A stretch of DNA of 13,257 bases, taken from NCBI GenBank assembly GCA_023390245.1, contig JAEWDF010000092.1, forward strand, positions 1-13,257, given 5' to 3'. The notes below the pieces were generated by a model. That model searched no databases. It was not told the DNA's origin and saw only the letters and a program-made list of their open reading frames with translations. The translations under genes were made by a program, and so were the position numbers. Position 1 is the stretch's first letter; each line of letters starts with the position of its first letter. This DNA is from Pseudomonadota bacterium (GTDB lineage Bacteria; Pseudomonadota; Alphaproteobacteria; Caulobacterales; Caulobacteraceae). Below are positions 1 through 7,300 of this stretch, piece by piece.

Positions 1-1034
1 TCGCCGCCAGCGCCGCCGTGCTGGCCCTGGCCGCCTGCGACCGTATCGCGCCGCCCGCCGCCGAGCGCGTCGGCCCCGCCGAAGGCCCGCTGACCCGCGA
101 CGCGATCGAGAACGCGTCCCTGCCGGCTCAACCGCGCACGCCGTCCTCGGCTCCCGGCGAGGCGCCGCCCCCCGGCCAGCCGCCGGCCCAGCCCGAAGCG
201 GCGCTGGTGCGCGCTCAGGTGCTGCTGGAGCGCGCCCGCTTCAGCCCCGGCGCGATCGATGGCTTGGCCGGCTCCAACATGCGCCAGGCGGTCGCCGCCT
301 TCGAGGAGGCCGAGGGCCTGCCCGTCGACGGCGAGCTGGACGCCCAGGTGATGGAGCGGCTGCGGGCGCGCGGCGTCGGTGCGATCATGACCACCTATGA
401 GATCACGGCCCAGGACGTGGCGGGCCCCTATCTCGGGACCGTGCCGACCGAACTGGAGGCGCAGGGCCGCGCGGAGTCGATGGCCTATGGCAACGTCGTC
501 GAGGCCCTGGCGGAGCGGTTCCACGTCACCGAAGCCCTGCTGCGGGCCCTGAACCCGACGGCCGACTTCAACCGCGCCGGCCAGACGCTGCTGGTCCCCG
601 CCGTCGACAACACCCCCCTGCCCGCCGACGTCGACCGCATCGAGGTCGATAAGGGCGAGGGCTCGGTGAAGGCCTTCGCCGCCGACGGCAAGCTGATCGC
701 CTACTATCCCGCCACCATCGGCAGCGGCGACAACCCGACCCCGTCCGGCACGGTCAAGGTGGTCGGCGTGGCCCGCAACCCGGACTATGTCTACGACCCG
801 GCCAAGCTCAGCTATGGAAATGTCAACCGGAAGGTCGTGGTCAAGCCGGGCCCGAATAATCCGGTCGGCGTGGTGTGGATTGACCTGAACAAGCCCAGCT
901 ACGGCATCCACGGCACGCCCGATCCGGAAAAGATCGGCAAGACCGCCTCGCACGGCTGCGTGCGCCTGACCAACTGGGACGCCTGGGAACTGGCCGACAA
1001 GGTCAAGCCGGGCGTGACGGTGCGCTTCCTCTAG
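1..1034 (+). CDS. L,D-transpeptidase (YkuD family) lipoprotein, 5'-truncated
   Basis: Cell-envelope enzyme predicted to form peptidoglycan cross-links, or to attach proteins to peptidoglycan, through a cysteine nucleophile. The frame is open to the left edge (AASAA precedes the GTG at 18), so the true start lies outside the window. Numbering from that GTG, a lipobox LAAC ends at Cys7 and marks a lipoprotein. Asp follows the Cys, which in E. coli would favour inner-membrane retention. A Pro/Ala-rich linker comes next, then a peptidoglycan-binding_1-like helical domain (about 60-117), a LysM-like stretch (about 155-196) and the YkuD catalytic domain (about 206-338). The catalytic signature is complete: His298 (IHGT), then SHGCVR at 311-316 with nucleophile Cys314. 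It converges on the esterase gene. Nothing ties it to pectin use; it is probably a housekeeping flank. The family call is firm, the exact reaction is not. Confidence 0.93.
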   Translation, partial: AASAAVLALAACDRIAPPAAERVGPAEGPLTRDAIENASLPAQPRTPSSAPGEAPPPGQPPAQPEAALVRAQVLLERARFSPGAIDGLAGSNMRQAVAAFEEAEGLPVDGELDAQVMERLRARGVGAIMTTYEITAQDVAGPYLGTVPTELEAQGRAESMAYGNVVEALAERFHVTEALLRALNPTADFNRAGQTLLVPAVDNTPLPADVDRIEVDKGEGSVKAFAADGKLIAYYPATIGSGDNPTPSGTVKVVGVARNPDYVYDPAKLSYGNVNRKVVVKPGPNNPVGVVWIDLNKPSYGIHGTPDPEKIGKTASHGCVRLTNWDAWELADKVKPGVTVRFL

Positions 1035-2632
1035 GGCGCCACGGCGCCGAAGGGCGTGCCGTCCCAGAAGGCGCACTGGTGACGGTCGAAGAAGGTCCGG
1101 TCCAGGCGATCGCCCTCGGGCGAGAAGACGCGGACCGGACCGCCGTCGCCATCCACGCGCGGCCAGCCGGCTTCGAAGCCGGGGCGGCCGAACTCCGCCC
1201 AGGCCGCGCGCATCCGCGTCGACAGCGCCGCCTGGCCGGGCGTGAACTTGTCGGGATCGGCGAAGACCCAGCGCGTGCCGAACACATAGGCCAGTTCGCT
1301 GGCGTGATAGGCGCCCAGGTCCAGACCCACGATCCAGTCCGGCAGGACGAAGGGGGCCTCGCGGTCGGCGAACTCATAGCCCCAGACCGGGACATGCCGG
1401 GACAGCAGGCGGCGCAGCGCCTGGGACGGACAGGCGAAGCGCTGGTCGGTGAAGTTGGCGGCGATGGCGTAGGCCGGCCCGTCCGGCCCGACAGGATAGC
1501 GTTCCAGCACACGCGGCCCGACCTCGCCATACATCCAGACCGTCTCCTTCTGGTAGCGGTCCATATCCCGCACTTCGTTGGCGAACAGCCGCCCCTCGTC
1601 CAGGTTCGTGCCGATCACGACCGGGACGCGGTTGAAGCGCCCCTCGGCGAAGGCCACGGCCGGGTTCTCCGGCACGGCGGCGTCGGTGTGGACCGGGCCC
1701 CACGACCCCGGACCGTTGATGCCCGCGCGCACCGAGGCGGCGCGGGACAGCCGCCAGGCCGGCAGGGCGCGCAGGCAGGCGACCGCCTCCGGCCCGGCGC
1801 AGCCCAGCCGCTCGGCGAAGGCCGGGCCGGACCTGGCCGCCTCCTCCGCGGCGACCAGGGACGAAGGCTCCAGGCAGCCGCTGCTTTGAAGGATCACGCG
1901 ATGGAACAGGCCCGCCGAGCCGGGCGAGACCATCAGGTGACAGGCGGTCCAGGCGCCGGCGCTCTCCGCGAACAGGGTGACATCGGCCGGATCGCCGCCG
2001 AAGCCGGCGACGTTGTCATGGACCCAGCCCAGCGCCGCCTGCTGGTCCAGCAGGCCGAAATTGCCGCCGAAGCCTTCGCCGTCGGCCTGGAAACCCGGAT
2101 GCGCCAGCCAGCCCAGGGCGCCCAGCCGGTAGTTGACGGTGACCACCACCCGTCCTTGCTCCCTGGCGAGGCGGGACGGATCGTAGTTGGCGCCCGCGCC
2201 GATGGTGAAGGCGCCGCCGGGCACATAGACCATCACCGGCCGAAGCGTCGCGGCGTCACCGGCCGGGGCGTAGATGTTCAGGTAAAGGCAGTCCTCAGAG
2301 CCGACAACGATGCCGCCGCCGCCGCCCAGGATGGCCCGCTTGCCGATGGCCTGGGTGCAGTCCGATCCTATGCGCGTCGCGTCGCGCACGCCGTCCCAGG
2401 GCTCCGGCGGCCGAGGCGCACGCCAGCGCAGGGCCCCGACCGGCGGGCGGGCGAAGGGTACGCCCAGGAAGACGCGCGTCCCGTCGCCCTCGACCCCGCG
2501 CAGGACGCCGGCGTGGGCGCGGGCCAGGACCGGACGGGCGTCCGAGGCGAACCGCACGTGATCGACCTTGCCGGGATGGGTGGCGCAGGCCGCCAGGGCC
2601 AGCAGGAGGATCATCAGGAAAGGCGGACGCAT
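1031..2632 (-). CDS. Type-B carboxylesterase lipoprotein (alpha/beta hydrolase)
   Basis: Predicted serine esterase of 533 residues, about the usual family length. The N-terminus is a lipoprotein signal: Arg2, a hydrophobic run, then LAAC with Cys16 followed by Ala, so an outer-membrane or periplasmic lipoprotein is likely. Family landmarks are FLGVPFARPPVG (55-66), SEDCLYLNIY (112-121), VNYRLGALGW (166-175) and NFGLLDQQAALGWVHDNVAGFGGDP as a conserved block (191-215). The nucleophile elbow is FAESAGA with Ser224, where the family usually has GESAG. Glu346 in GTNLDEG and His443 in AYHASE complete the triad. The oxyanion-loop motif reads VPGGAF (137-142) instead of the common HGGGF. A modest AAGG lies 7 bases before the ATG. 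The gene diverges from the TonB receptor, so an ester-removing role on acetylated or feruloylated pectin is plausible, but the substrate is inferred from context only. Confidence 0.9.
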   Translation of the reverse strand: MRPPFLMILLLALAACATHPGKVDHVRFASDARPVLARAHAGVLRGVEGDGTRVFLGVPFARPPVGALRWRAPRPPEPWDGVRDATRIGSDCTQAIGKRAILGGGGGIVVGSEDCLYLNIYAPAGDAATLRPVMVYVPGGAFTIGAGANYDPSRLAREQGRVVVTVNYRLGALGWLAHPGFQADGEGFGGNFGLLDQQAALGWVHDNVAGFGGDPADVTLFAESAGAWTACHLMVSPGSAGLFHRVILQSSGCLEPSSLVAAEEAARSGPAFAERLGCAGPEAVACLRALPAWRLSRAASVRAGINGPGSWGPVHTDAAVPENPAVAFAEGRFNRVPVVIGTNLDEGRLFANEVRDMDRYQKETVWMYGEVGPRVLERYPVGPDGPAYAIAANFTDQRFACPSQALRRLLSRHVPVWGYEFADREAPFVLPDWIVGLDLGAYHASELAYVFGTRWVFADPDKFTPGQAALSTRMRAAWAEFGRPGFEAGWPRVDGDGGPVRVFSPEGDRLDRTFFDRHQCAFWDGTPFGAVAP

Positions 2633-2704
2633 CGTGAACCTTGGCCGTTCGGGAGACGAGGGTAACGCCGAAGCCCGCTCCGGTTTCCCGCCTTTTCCTT
2701 AGCC

Positions 2705-2729
2705 CGGCCTCGACCGGGCGACGAGGCCG
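2705..2729. repeat. Perfect 8-bp inverted repeat with 9-nt spacer
   Basis: CGGCCTCG (2705-2712) and CGAGGCCG (2722-2729) are exact reverse complements separated by nine bases. The repeat lies 73-97 bases upstream of the esterase start. Neither strand has a T-run after it, so it is not an intrinsic terminator. It could be an operator or a 5'-leader hairpin of the esterase mRNA. In GC-rich DNA such a repeat can also arise by chance. Confidence 0.4.
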
Positions 2730-2802
2730 CCAGGTTCGTCACCATACGGCGCGTGGATGGTGAATCGGCCGATCCCTCTCCGCACCCGAAACGACCACCA
2801 CA

Positions 2803-2824
2803 CGCCATGGCGACCGCCTAGGCG
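2803..2824. promoter_or_regulatory. Tandem 10-bp palindromes, candidate operator
   Basis: CGCCATGGCG (2803-2812) and CGCCTAGGCG (2815-2824) are both perfect palindromes. They share the arms CGCC/GGCG, differ only in the central AT versus TA, and start 12 bp apart with AC between them. They sit in the middle of the divergent region, about 190 bp before the receptor start and 170 bp before the esterase start. Paired palindromes suit a dimeric DNA-binding protein, but no regulator is identified, so the function is inferred. Confidence 0.4.
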
Positions 2825-2899
2825 ATCGACGACAGGAGGTTGAAATTCATCGGAGACTTGCTCTCCCGCCCGCAGGTTGCATCGGCCGAGATGGGATTG

Positions 2900-2931
2900 T
2901 GTTGCAAAATACGGGAAGCTGTTGCAATAAG
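2900..2931 (+). promoter_or_regulatory. TGTTGCAA direct repeats and possible promoter of the TonB receptor
   Basis: TGTTGCAA occurs at 2900-2907 and again at 2920-2927, exactly 20 bp apart, about two helical turns. The TTGCAA core is itself a palindrome. A third partial copy (GTTGCA, 2876-2881) lies upstream out of phase. The first TTGCAA could serve as a -35 element (2902-2907) with AATAAG (2926-2931) as a weak -10 at 18-bp spacing. The second copy would then overlap the -10, as a repressor site might. Both readings are tentative. Confidence 0.35.
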
Positions 2932-3014
2932 CGGCACGTCGCCAATCCGAAATGCGCGACAACATACCAAAAAATGACACCGGTGCCAGCAGGCTTCGGA
3001 TGGGGAGACTACAG

Positions 3015-5753
3015 ATGCGACCGACCACCAACACCCGAATCCTCTGTGCGGCCGGCGTCTCGGCGATCGCTCTCATGTCGGCGCCGGCGTTCGCGCAGGA
3101 GGCGGAACCGACCGCCGCCGCGCAGGACGCGCCGGTGTCCGAAGTGAGCGACATCGTCGTCACCGGCTTCCGCTCCAGCCTGCAGCAGGCGCTGAACATC
3201 AAGCGCCGCGAGGCCGGCGCCGTGGACGCCATCCTGGCCGAAGACATCGCCGACTTCCCCGACCAGAACCTGGCCGAGGCCATCCAGCGCCTGCCCGGCG
3301 TGACCATCGACCGCGTCAACGGCCAAGGCACCACCATCTCGGTGCGCGGCCTTAGCGCCGACTTCACCCGCACCCGCATCAACGGCCTGGAAGCCCAGGC
3401 GGCTTCTGGCGGCAACCGCAACCGCAGCTTCGACTTCTCGATGTTCGCGTCCGAGCTGTTCAACAGCATCAAGGTCCGCAAGACCCAGTCGGCCGAGATC
3501 GAGGAAGGCTCTCTGGGCGCGACCGTGGATCTGCAGACCGGCCGTCCGATGGACTTCGGCGGTTCGGGCGTCAACGCCGCCCTGTCGGCCCAGGCCTCGT
3601 ATAACGATCTGTCGGAAAAGACCATTCCGCGTCTCGCCGGCCTGCTGAGCTGGACAAACGAAAACCAGACCTTCGGCGCCCTGCTCTCCGTCGCCTATTC
3701 CGAACGCGCGCCGATCCTGGGCAGCTTCAACACCACGCGCTGGCAGCAAGGCAATCCGGACCAGGCCTATGGCGTGGGTCAGAACCTCGGCGGCTGCACC
3801 CCCTGCACCACCGACGCTCAGCGCGACGAAGTGCTCAACGCCTTCTATCCTCGCATTCCGCGCTACACCCTAGGCGAGACCTTCGAGGATCGCCTGGGCA
3901 TGACCGGCGCCCTGCAATGGCGCCCCAGCGACCGGACCGAGGTGACCCTCGACCTGTTGTATTCGCGGTTCAACTCGGAGACCGAGAGCCCGAACCTGGA
4001 AGCCTGGTCGTTCAGCCGAGCGGCCGTGAACAATGTGATCGTCCGCGACTATGAGATCGACGCGTCGCGCAACGCCTTCTCCTACGGCGTCTTCGACAAT
4101 GTGATCGTGGCCGCCGAGAACGGCTTCACGCGCAACGAGAGCACCTTCTACCAGGCGTCCATGAACGCCCGGCACGACTTCACCGACCGTCTGCACGGCA
4201 ATCTGAAGATCGGCACCAATCGTTCGGAAGCGCGCACGCCGCTGAATGTCGCCTATCGTTTCGAGGCGAATGGCGTCAACGGCTACACCTACGATGCTCG
4301 CGACAATAGTCGCCAGCCGATGATCAACTACGGCTTCGACACCACCTCGGGCGAACGCTTCACCCTGACGAACTCCACGCGCAGCAACGGCGGCGGCAAC
4401 TTCCAGAACAACGTTTTCGCCGGCAACCTGGCCTATGACTGGACCCCGTCCATCTCCTTCAAGGGCGGCGGCGAATACCGCACCTACGCCTTCGAGACCT
4501 TCGGCCTGGCTCGGGCGCAGACCAAGCCGACCGGCGACGACGCCATCACGGGCGTGGATTCGATCGGCCGGGTCGTCAGCATCGACGGCTATGTCGACGC
4601 TCCCTCGGGCTCCGATCTGAGCTTCATCGTTCCCGATATCGCCAAGCTCGCGGACTTCCTCAGCTACTATGACGCCCCGCTGGTGGCCAACCGCAGCGAG
4701 CGCGAGGTCGATGAGACCGACCAGGGCATCTTCCTGCAAGCCGACTTCAACACCACCGTCTCGGGCATGACCCTGCGCGGCAACGTCGGCGTCCGTTACG
4801 CCAAGACGGAAGTGGAATCGAAGGGCTGGCAGACGATCACGGCGGAAGACGAGGACGGCAACCCGGTCACGACTTACGACTACGTCACCGCCAACAACGA
4901 CTACGACGACGTCCTGCCGTCCTTCAACCTGGCCTTCGAACCGCGCGAAGACCTGGTCATCCGCCTGGGCGCCGCCAAGGTGATGTCGCGTCCGTCGCTG
5001 GGCGACCTGACTCCCGGCGGCGGCGTCAGCCCGACGACGCGCACCGTGTCTTACGGCAACCCGCTGCTCGACCCGTTCCGGGCCACCAACTACGACTTCT
5101 CGGTGGAATGGTACTTCCAGAACGAAGGCCTGCTGGCCGCCGCCGTCTTCTACAAGGATATCGACAGCTTCATCACCTCGGTGACGGAATCCATCGTCTG
5201 GAGCGACCTGGGCCTGCCCAACGACCTGCTGCAAGGCGCGGCCAGCCCGACCGACACCTTCCTCGTCACGCGCAAGCTGAACGGCGAAGGCGGTGAACTG
5301 CACGGTCTGGAAATCCAGTATCAGCAGCCCTTCACCTTCCTGCCCGGCTTCTGGTCGAACTTCGGCTTCATCGGCAACTTCACCTACGTCGACTCCGAGG
5401 TGGACTACGGAACCTACGGCAAGAACCGTCTGACGGGTCAGTCGAAGAACACGGTCAATGCGACCCTGTACTATGAGACCGGCCCGTTCCAGGCCCGCGT
5501 CTCGGCCGCCCACCGCAGCCAGTATCTGATGTCCTTCCCGGGCAGCAACGGCAACTCGGAGGAAGGCATGAACGACACGACCAACATCGACGCCTCCATG
5601 TCCTACGACATCACGCCGAACCTGACCTTCTCGCTGGAAGGCATCAACCTGACCGACGAGTACAACGACCGCTACGTCGACGTGACGAACCGGGTGTCCG
5701 ACTATCGTCACACCGGCCGCGAGATCGCCATCGGATTGCGCTGGAAGTACTGA
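3015..5753 (+). CDS. TonB-dependent receptor (Xanthomonas/Caulobacter carbohydrate type)
   Basis: Outer-membrane active transporter of 912 residues, powered by TonB-ExbB-ExbD and probably importing pectin-derived oligosaccharides. The chosen ATG gives a standard Sec signal (ending APAFA before QEAEP, residues 24-32) and has GGGGAGA seven bases upstream. The in-frame ATGs at 2952 and 3000 would add an unnatural polar N-terminus. After the signal come a TonB-box-like SDIVVTGF (45-52), then the plug (about 55-180) with the subfamily signature DFPDQNLAEAIQRLPGVTID (80-99) and ISVRGL (108-113). A 22-strand barrel follows, ending in an aromatic C-terminus (LRWKY). A CxxC pair (Cys261, Cys264) lies in a predicted surface loop. 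The gene stands alone with its own terminator, flanked by pectin-type hydrolases and an esterase. The family assignment is firm; the substrate is inferred from the neighbours. Confidence 0.95.
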   Translation: MRPTTNTRILCAAGVSAIALMSAPAFAQEAEPTAAAQDAPVSEVSDIVVTGFRSSLQQALNIKRREAGAVDAILAEDIADFPDQNLAEAIQRLPGVTIDRVNGQGTTISVRGLSADFTRTRINGLEAQAASGGNRNRSFDFSMFASELFNSIKVRKTQSAEIEEGSLGATVDLQTGRPMDFGGSGVNAALSAQASYNDLSEKTIPRLAGLLSWTNENQTFGALLSVAYSERAPILGSFNTTRWQQGNPDQAYGVGQNLGGCTPCTTDAQRDEVLNAFYPRIPRYTLGETFEDRLGMTGALQWRPSDRTEVTLDLLYSRFNSETESPNLEAWSFSRAAVNNVIVRDYEIDASRNAFSYGVFDNVIVAAENGFTRNESTFYQASMNARHDFTDRLHGNLKIGTNRSEARTPLNVAYRFEANGVNGYTYDARDNSRQPMINYGFDTTSGERFTLTNSTRSNGGGNFQNNVFAGNLAYDWTPSISFKGGGEYRTYAFETFGLARAQTKPTGDDAITGVDSIGRVVSIDGYVDAPSGSDLSFIVPDIAKLADFLSYYDAPLVANRSEREVDETDQGIFLQADFNTTVSGMTLRGNVGVRYAKTEVESKGWQTITAEDEDGNPVTTYDYVTANNDYDDVLPSFNLAFEPREDLVIRLGAAKVMSRPSLGDLTPGGGVSPTTRTVSYGNPLLDPFRATNYDFSVEWYFQNEGLLAAAVFYKDIDSFITSVTESIVWSDLGLPNDLLQGAASPTDTFLVTRKLNGEGGELHGLEIQYQQPFTFLPGFWSNFGFIGNFTYVDSEVDYGTYGKNRLTGQSKNTVNATLYYETGPFQARVSAAHRSQYLMSFPGSNGNSEEGMNDTTNIDASMSYDITPNLTFSLEGINLTDEYNDRYVDVTNRVSDYRHTGREIAIGLRWKY

Positions 5754-5788
5754 TCTTCCCTCCCTGAACGCTTTCAGCGCGATTGACT

Positions 5789-5821
5789 GGGCCCGGAGCG
5801 AACCGCTCCGGGCCTTTCTTT
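5789..5821 (+). terminator. Rho-independent terminator of the TonB receptor
   Basis: An 11-bp perfect GC-rich stem (5790-5800 pairing with 5804-5814, arm GCCCGGAGCG) closes on an AAC loop and is followed by TTTCTTTCGTT. It lies about 36 bases after the receptor stop codon. The stem and T-rich tail are typical of an intrinsic terminator on the plus strand. Confidence 0.85.
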
Positions 5822-5852
5822 CGTTCAGCCGGCTTCCACACGCCCGGACCGC

Positions 5853-5880
5853 AAAAAGCCCCGACGCCGAAACGCCGGGG
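5853..5880 (-). terminator. Rho-independent terminator of the GH78-GH28 operon
   Basis: Read on the minus strand, CCCCGGCG (5880-5873) pairs with CGTCGGGG (5866-5859) with one G-U wobble around the loop TTTCGG. CTTTTT follows (T-run at 5857-5853). It begins 29 bases beyond the GH28 stop codon. With the receptor terminator it makes a back-to-back pair insulating the two convergent units. Confidence 0.8.
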
Positions 5881-5909
5881 TTCGTGAAAGCCGGGGTGGC
5901 GGCCGTGGC

Positions 5910-7283
5910 CTACAGCCCGACCACGCCGGTCGAGTCCGTCACCTTCGGCGCCTTGCCGTCCAGCGTGTCGATGTTGCAGTCGACGAAGCGCCAGTTCTCG
6001 GCGTTGGCGATGGTTCCGGCGTCCTGCACGTCCCAGTCCAGGCGTTCGAAGACGAAGTCCTTCAGCGGCGCCTCGGGATAGGCGGCGGCCGCAAAACCGA
6101 CCTTGCCGCCCACCGCCTTGATGTCGGACAGGCGCACGTCGTGGATGCGGGGGACGCCCTGCTCGCGCGGCACCGGCGTGGCCAGGGCGCGCCAGTAGTC
6201 GGGGATGTCGGTGATCCCCGGCGGGATCTGGGCGTAGCTGTAGTTCGGGTACCAGTTCAGATTGACCTGCAGCAGGGTCCGCACGTCCTGCAGGTGGATG
6301 TCGTGCAGGCGGATGTTGGAGATGACGCCGCCGCGCGTGTGGCCCGACTTGAAGAAGATCCCCAGCGGCACCGGATATTCGATCCGAAGGCCCGAGACCT
6401 CGATGTCCTCAAAGCCGCCGGACGTTTCGCTGCCGAAGGTCATGCCGGCCAGGGCGTCGCGCACCGTGCAGTCCCTGATCCGCACCGACCGGCAGGGCCG
6501 CGCCACGCGCAGGCCGTCCCAGTCGCGGCCGGCCTTGATGCACAGGGCGTCGTCGTTGACGGCGATGTCGCAGCGTTCAACCAGCACCCGCTCGGACGAG
6601 TCGATGTCTACCCCGTCGGTGGAAGGCCCGCGCCCGCCGATATTGTTGCGGATGATCAGGTCCGCCACCGTCACGTCGCGCGAATAGCAGACATGCACGG
6701 TCCAGAAACCCGAGCGCGCCAGGTTCAGGCCCGACACCTCGACCTGGTCGGAATCATAGACGTGAATCAGGCGGGGGCGGCGGCAGTCATAGTCGGCGGC
6801 CCAGCGCAGGTCGCGTGGATCGTAGTCGCGTCGCATGGCCCAGTAGCTGTCCCAGAACACCTTACCGTCGCCGTCGACCAGGCCCTCGCCGGTGATCTTG
6901 GCGTTCCGCTGGCGATAGACGTTCAGCAGGCCGGCGGGCCAGTCCATCTCCACCCCGGCGACGCGGGTGCGGACCATCGGATAGGCGGCGATGTCCCGAA
7001 GCCCCCGGATCGTCGCGCCGCGCCCGATCATCAGGGTCACGTTCGACTTTACGAACAGCGAGCCCGACAGATAGACGCCCGGCTTCAGCACCACCACGCC
7101 GCCGCCCTGCGCCGCCGCCGCGTCGATGGCGGCCTGGATCGGGCGGGTGTTGATCGTCTCGCCATCACCGACCGCGCCGAAATCGGCGGCGTCGAAGGTC
7201 CGGCCGGTCTCCTGCGCGAAGGCCGGGGCGGCCGAGGCCAGCGCGCCGGTCAGGCCCAGCTGGAGGAGCGAACGTCTGTGCAT
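5910..7283 (-). CDS. GH28-family polygalacturonase-like glycoside hydrolase
   Basis: Predicted right-handed beta-helix hydrolase of 457 residues acting on galacturonic-acid linkages of homogalacturonan or rhamnogalacturonan. The ATG at 7283 is preceded by AAAGGA six bases upstream and begins a leader with HRRSLL (2-7), a twin-arginine-like motif, then a hydrophobic core ending APAFA (19-23). The N-terminal FGAVGDG (35-41) and the blocks up to about residue 95 match the usual first coils. The family centre is recognisable: STDGVDIDSS (221-230) in place of NTDG, and NDDALCIKAGRD (243-254) with the catalytic Asp pair 244-245. Asp223 is kept. In the third motif, where GHG is usual, I align ALA (277-279) before GMTFGSETSGG, so the conserved His is missing; RIK appears as FFK (310-312). 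It is the downstream gene of an operon with GH78. The family is secure, the exact substrate is open. Confidence 0.88.
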   Translation of the reverse strand: MHRRSLLQLGLTGALASAAPAFAQETGRTFDAADFGAVGDGETINTRPIQAAIDAAAAQGGGVVVLKPGVYLSGSLFVKSNVTLMIGRGATIRGLRDIAAYPMVRTRVAGVEMDWPAGLLNVYRQRNAKITGEGLVDGDGKVFWDSYWAMRRDYDPRDLRWAADYDCRRPRLIHVYDSDQVEVSGLNLARSGFWTVHVCYSRDVTVADLIIRNNIGGRGPSTDGVDIDSSERVLVERCDIAVNDDALCIKAGRDWDGLRVARPCRSVRIRDCTVRDALAGMTFGSETSGGFEDIEVSGLRIEYPVPLGIFFKSGHTRGGVISNIRLHDIHLQDVRTLLQVNLNWYPNYSYAQIPPGITDIPDYWRALATPVPREQGVPRIHDVRLSDIKAVGGKVGFAAAAYPEAPLKDFVFERLDWDVQDAGTIANAENWRFVDCNIDTLDGKAPKVTDSTGVVGL

Positions 7284-7300
7284 CGTCTGTCCTTTCGGGA

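Larger units (their letters stand above)
2633..3014. promoter_or_regulatory. Divergent intergenic region between esterase and TonB receptor
   Basis: This 382-bp gap must hold the promoters of both divergent genes. It is locally less GC-rich near the receptor (about 2890-2990) than elsewhere. It holds an 8-bp inverted repeat (2705-2729), two adjacent 10-bp palindromes (2803-2824) and two direct TGTTGCAA copies (2900-2907, 2920-2927). An AGGAGG at 2834-2839 has no ATG or GTG at a usable distance. I see no convincing small gene. No regulator gene lies next to it. Confidence 0.6.

Noticed and set aside
1079..2665. 528-codon open frame opposite the esterase
   Set aside because: The opposite strand encodes a complete carboxylesterase with triad and signal. 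This frame has low-complexity composition and no recognisable motif.
2614..2808. Possible 64-residue minus-strand gene overlapping the esterase start
   Set aside because: Its start codon lies inside a palindrome with no ribosome binding site, and its product has no hydrophobic or domain pattern.
2952..3014. Upstream ATG extending the TonB receptor by 21 residues
   Set aside because: The extension puts a polar segment before the Sec signal, while the ATG at 3015 has a good Shine-Dalgarno and a standard signal peptide.
3870..5711. 613-codon open frame opposite the TonB receptor
   Set aside because: Val/Gly/Asp/Arg-rich translation without domain features; the receptor frame is unambiguous.
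5754..5909. Small gene between the receptor and GH28
   Set aside because: The 156-bp gap is accounted for by two opposing intrinsic terminators.
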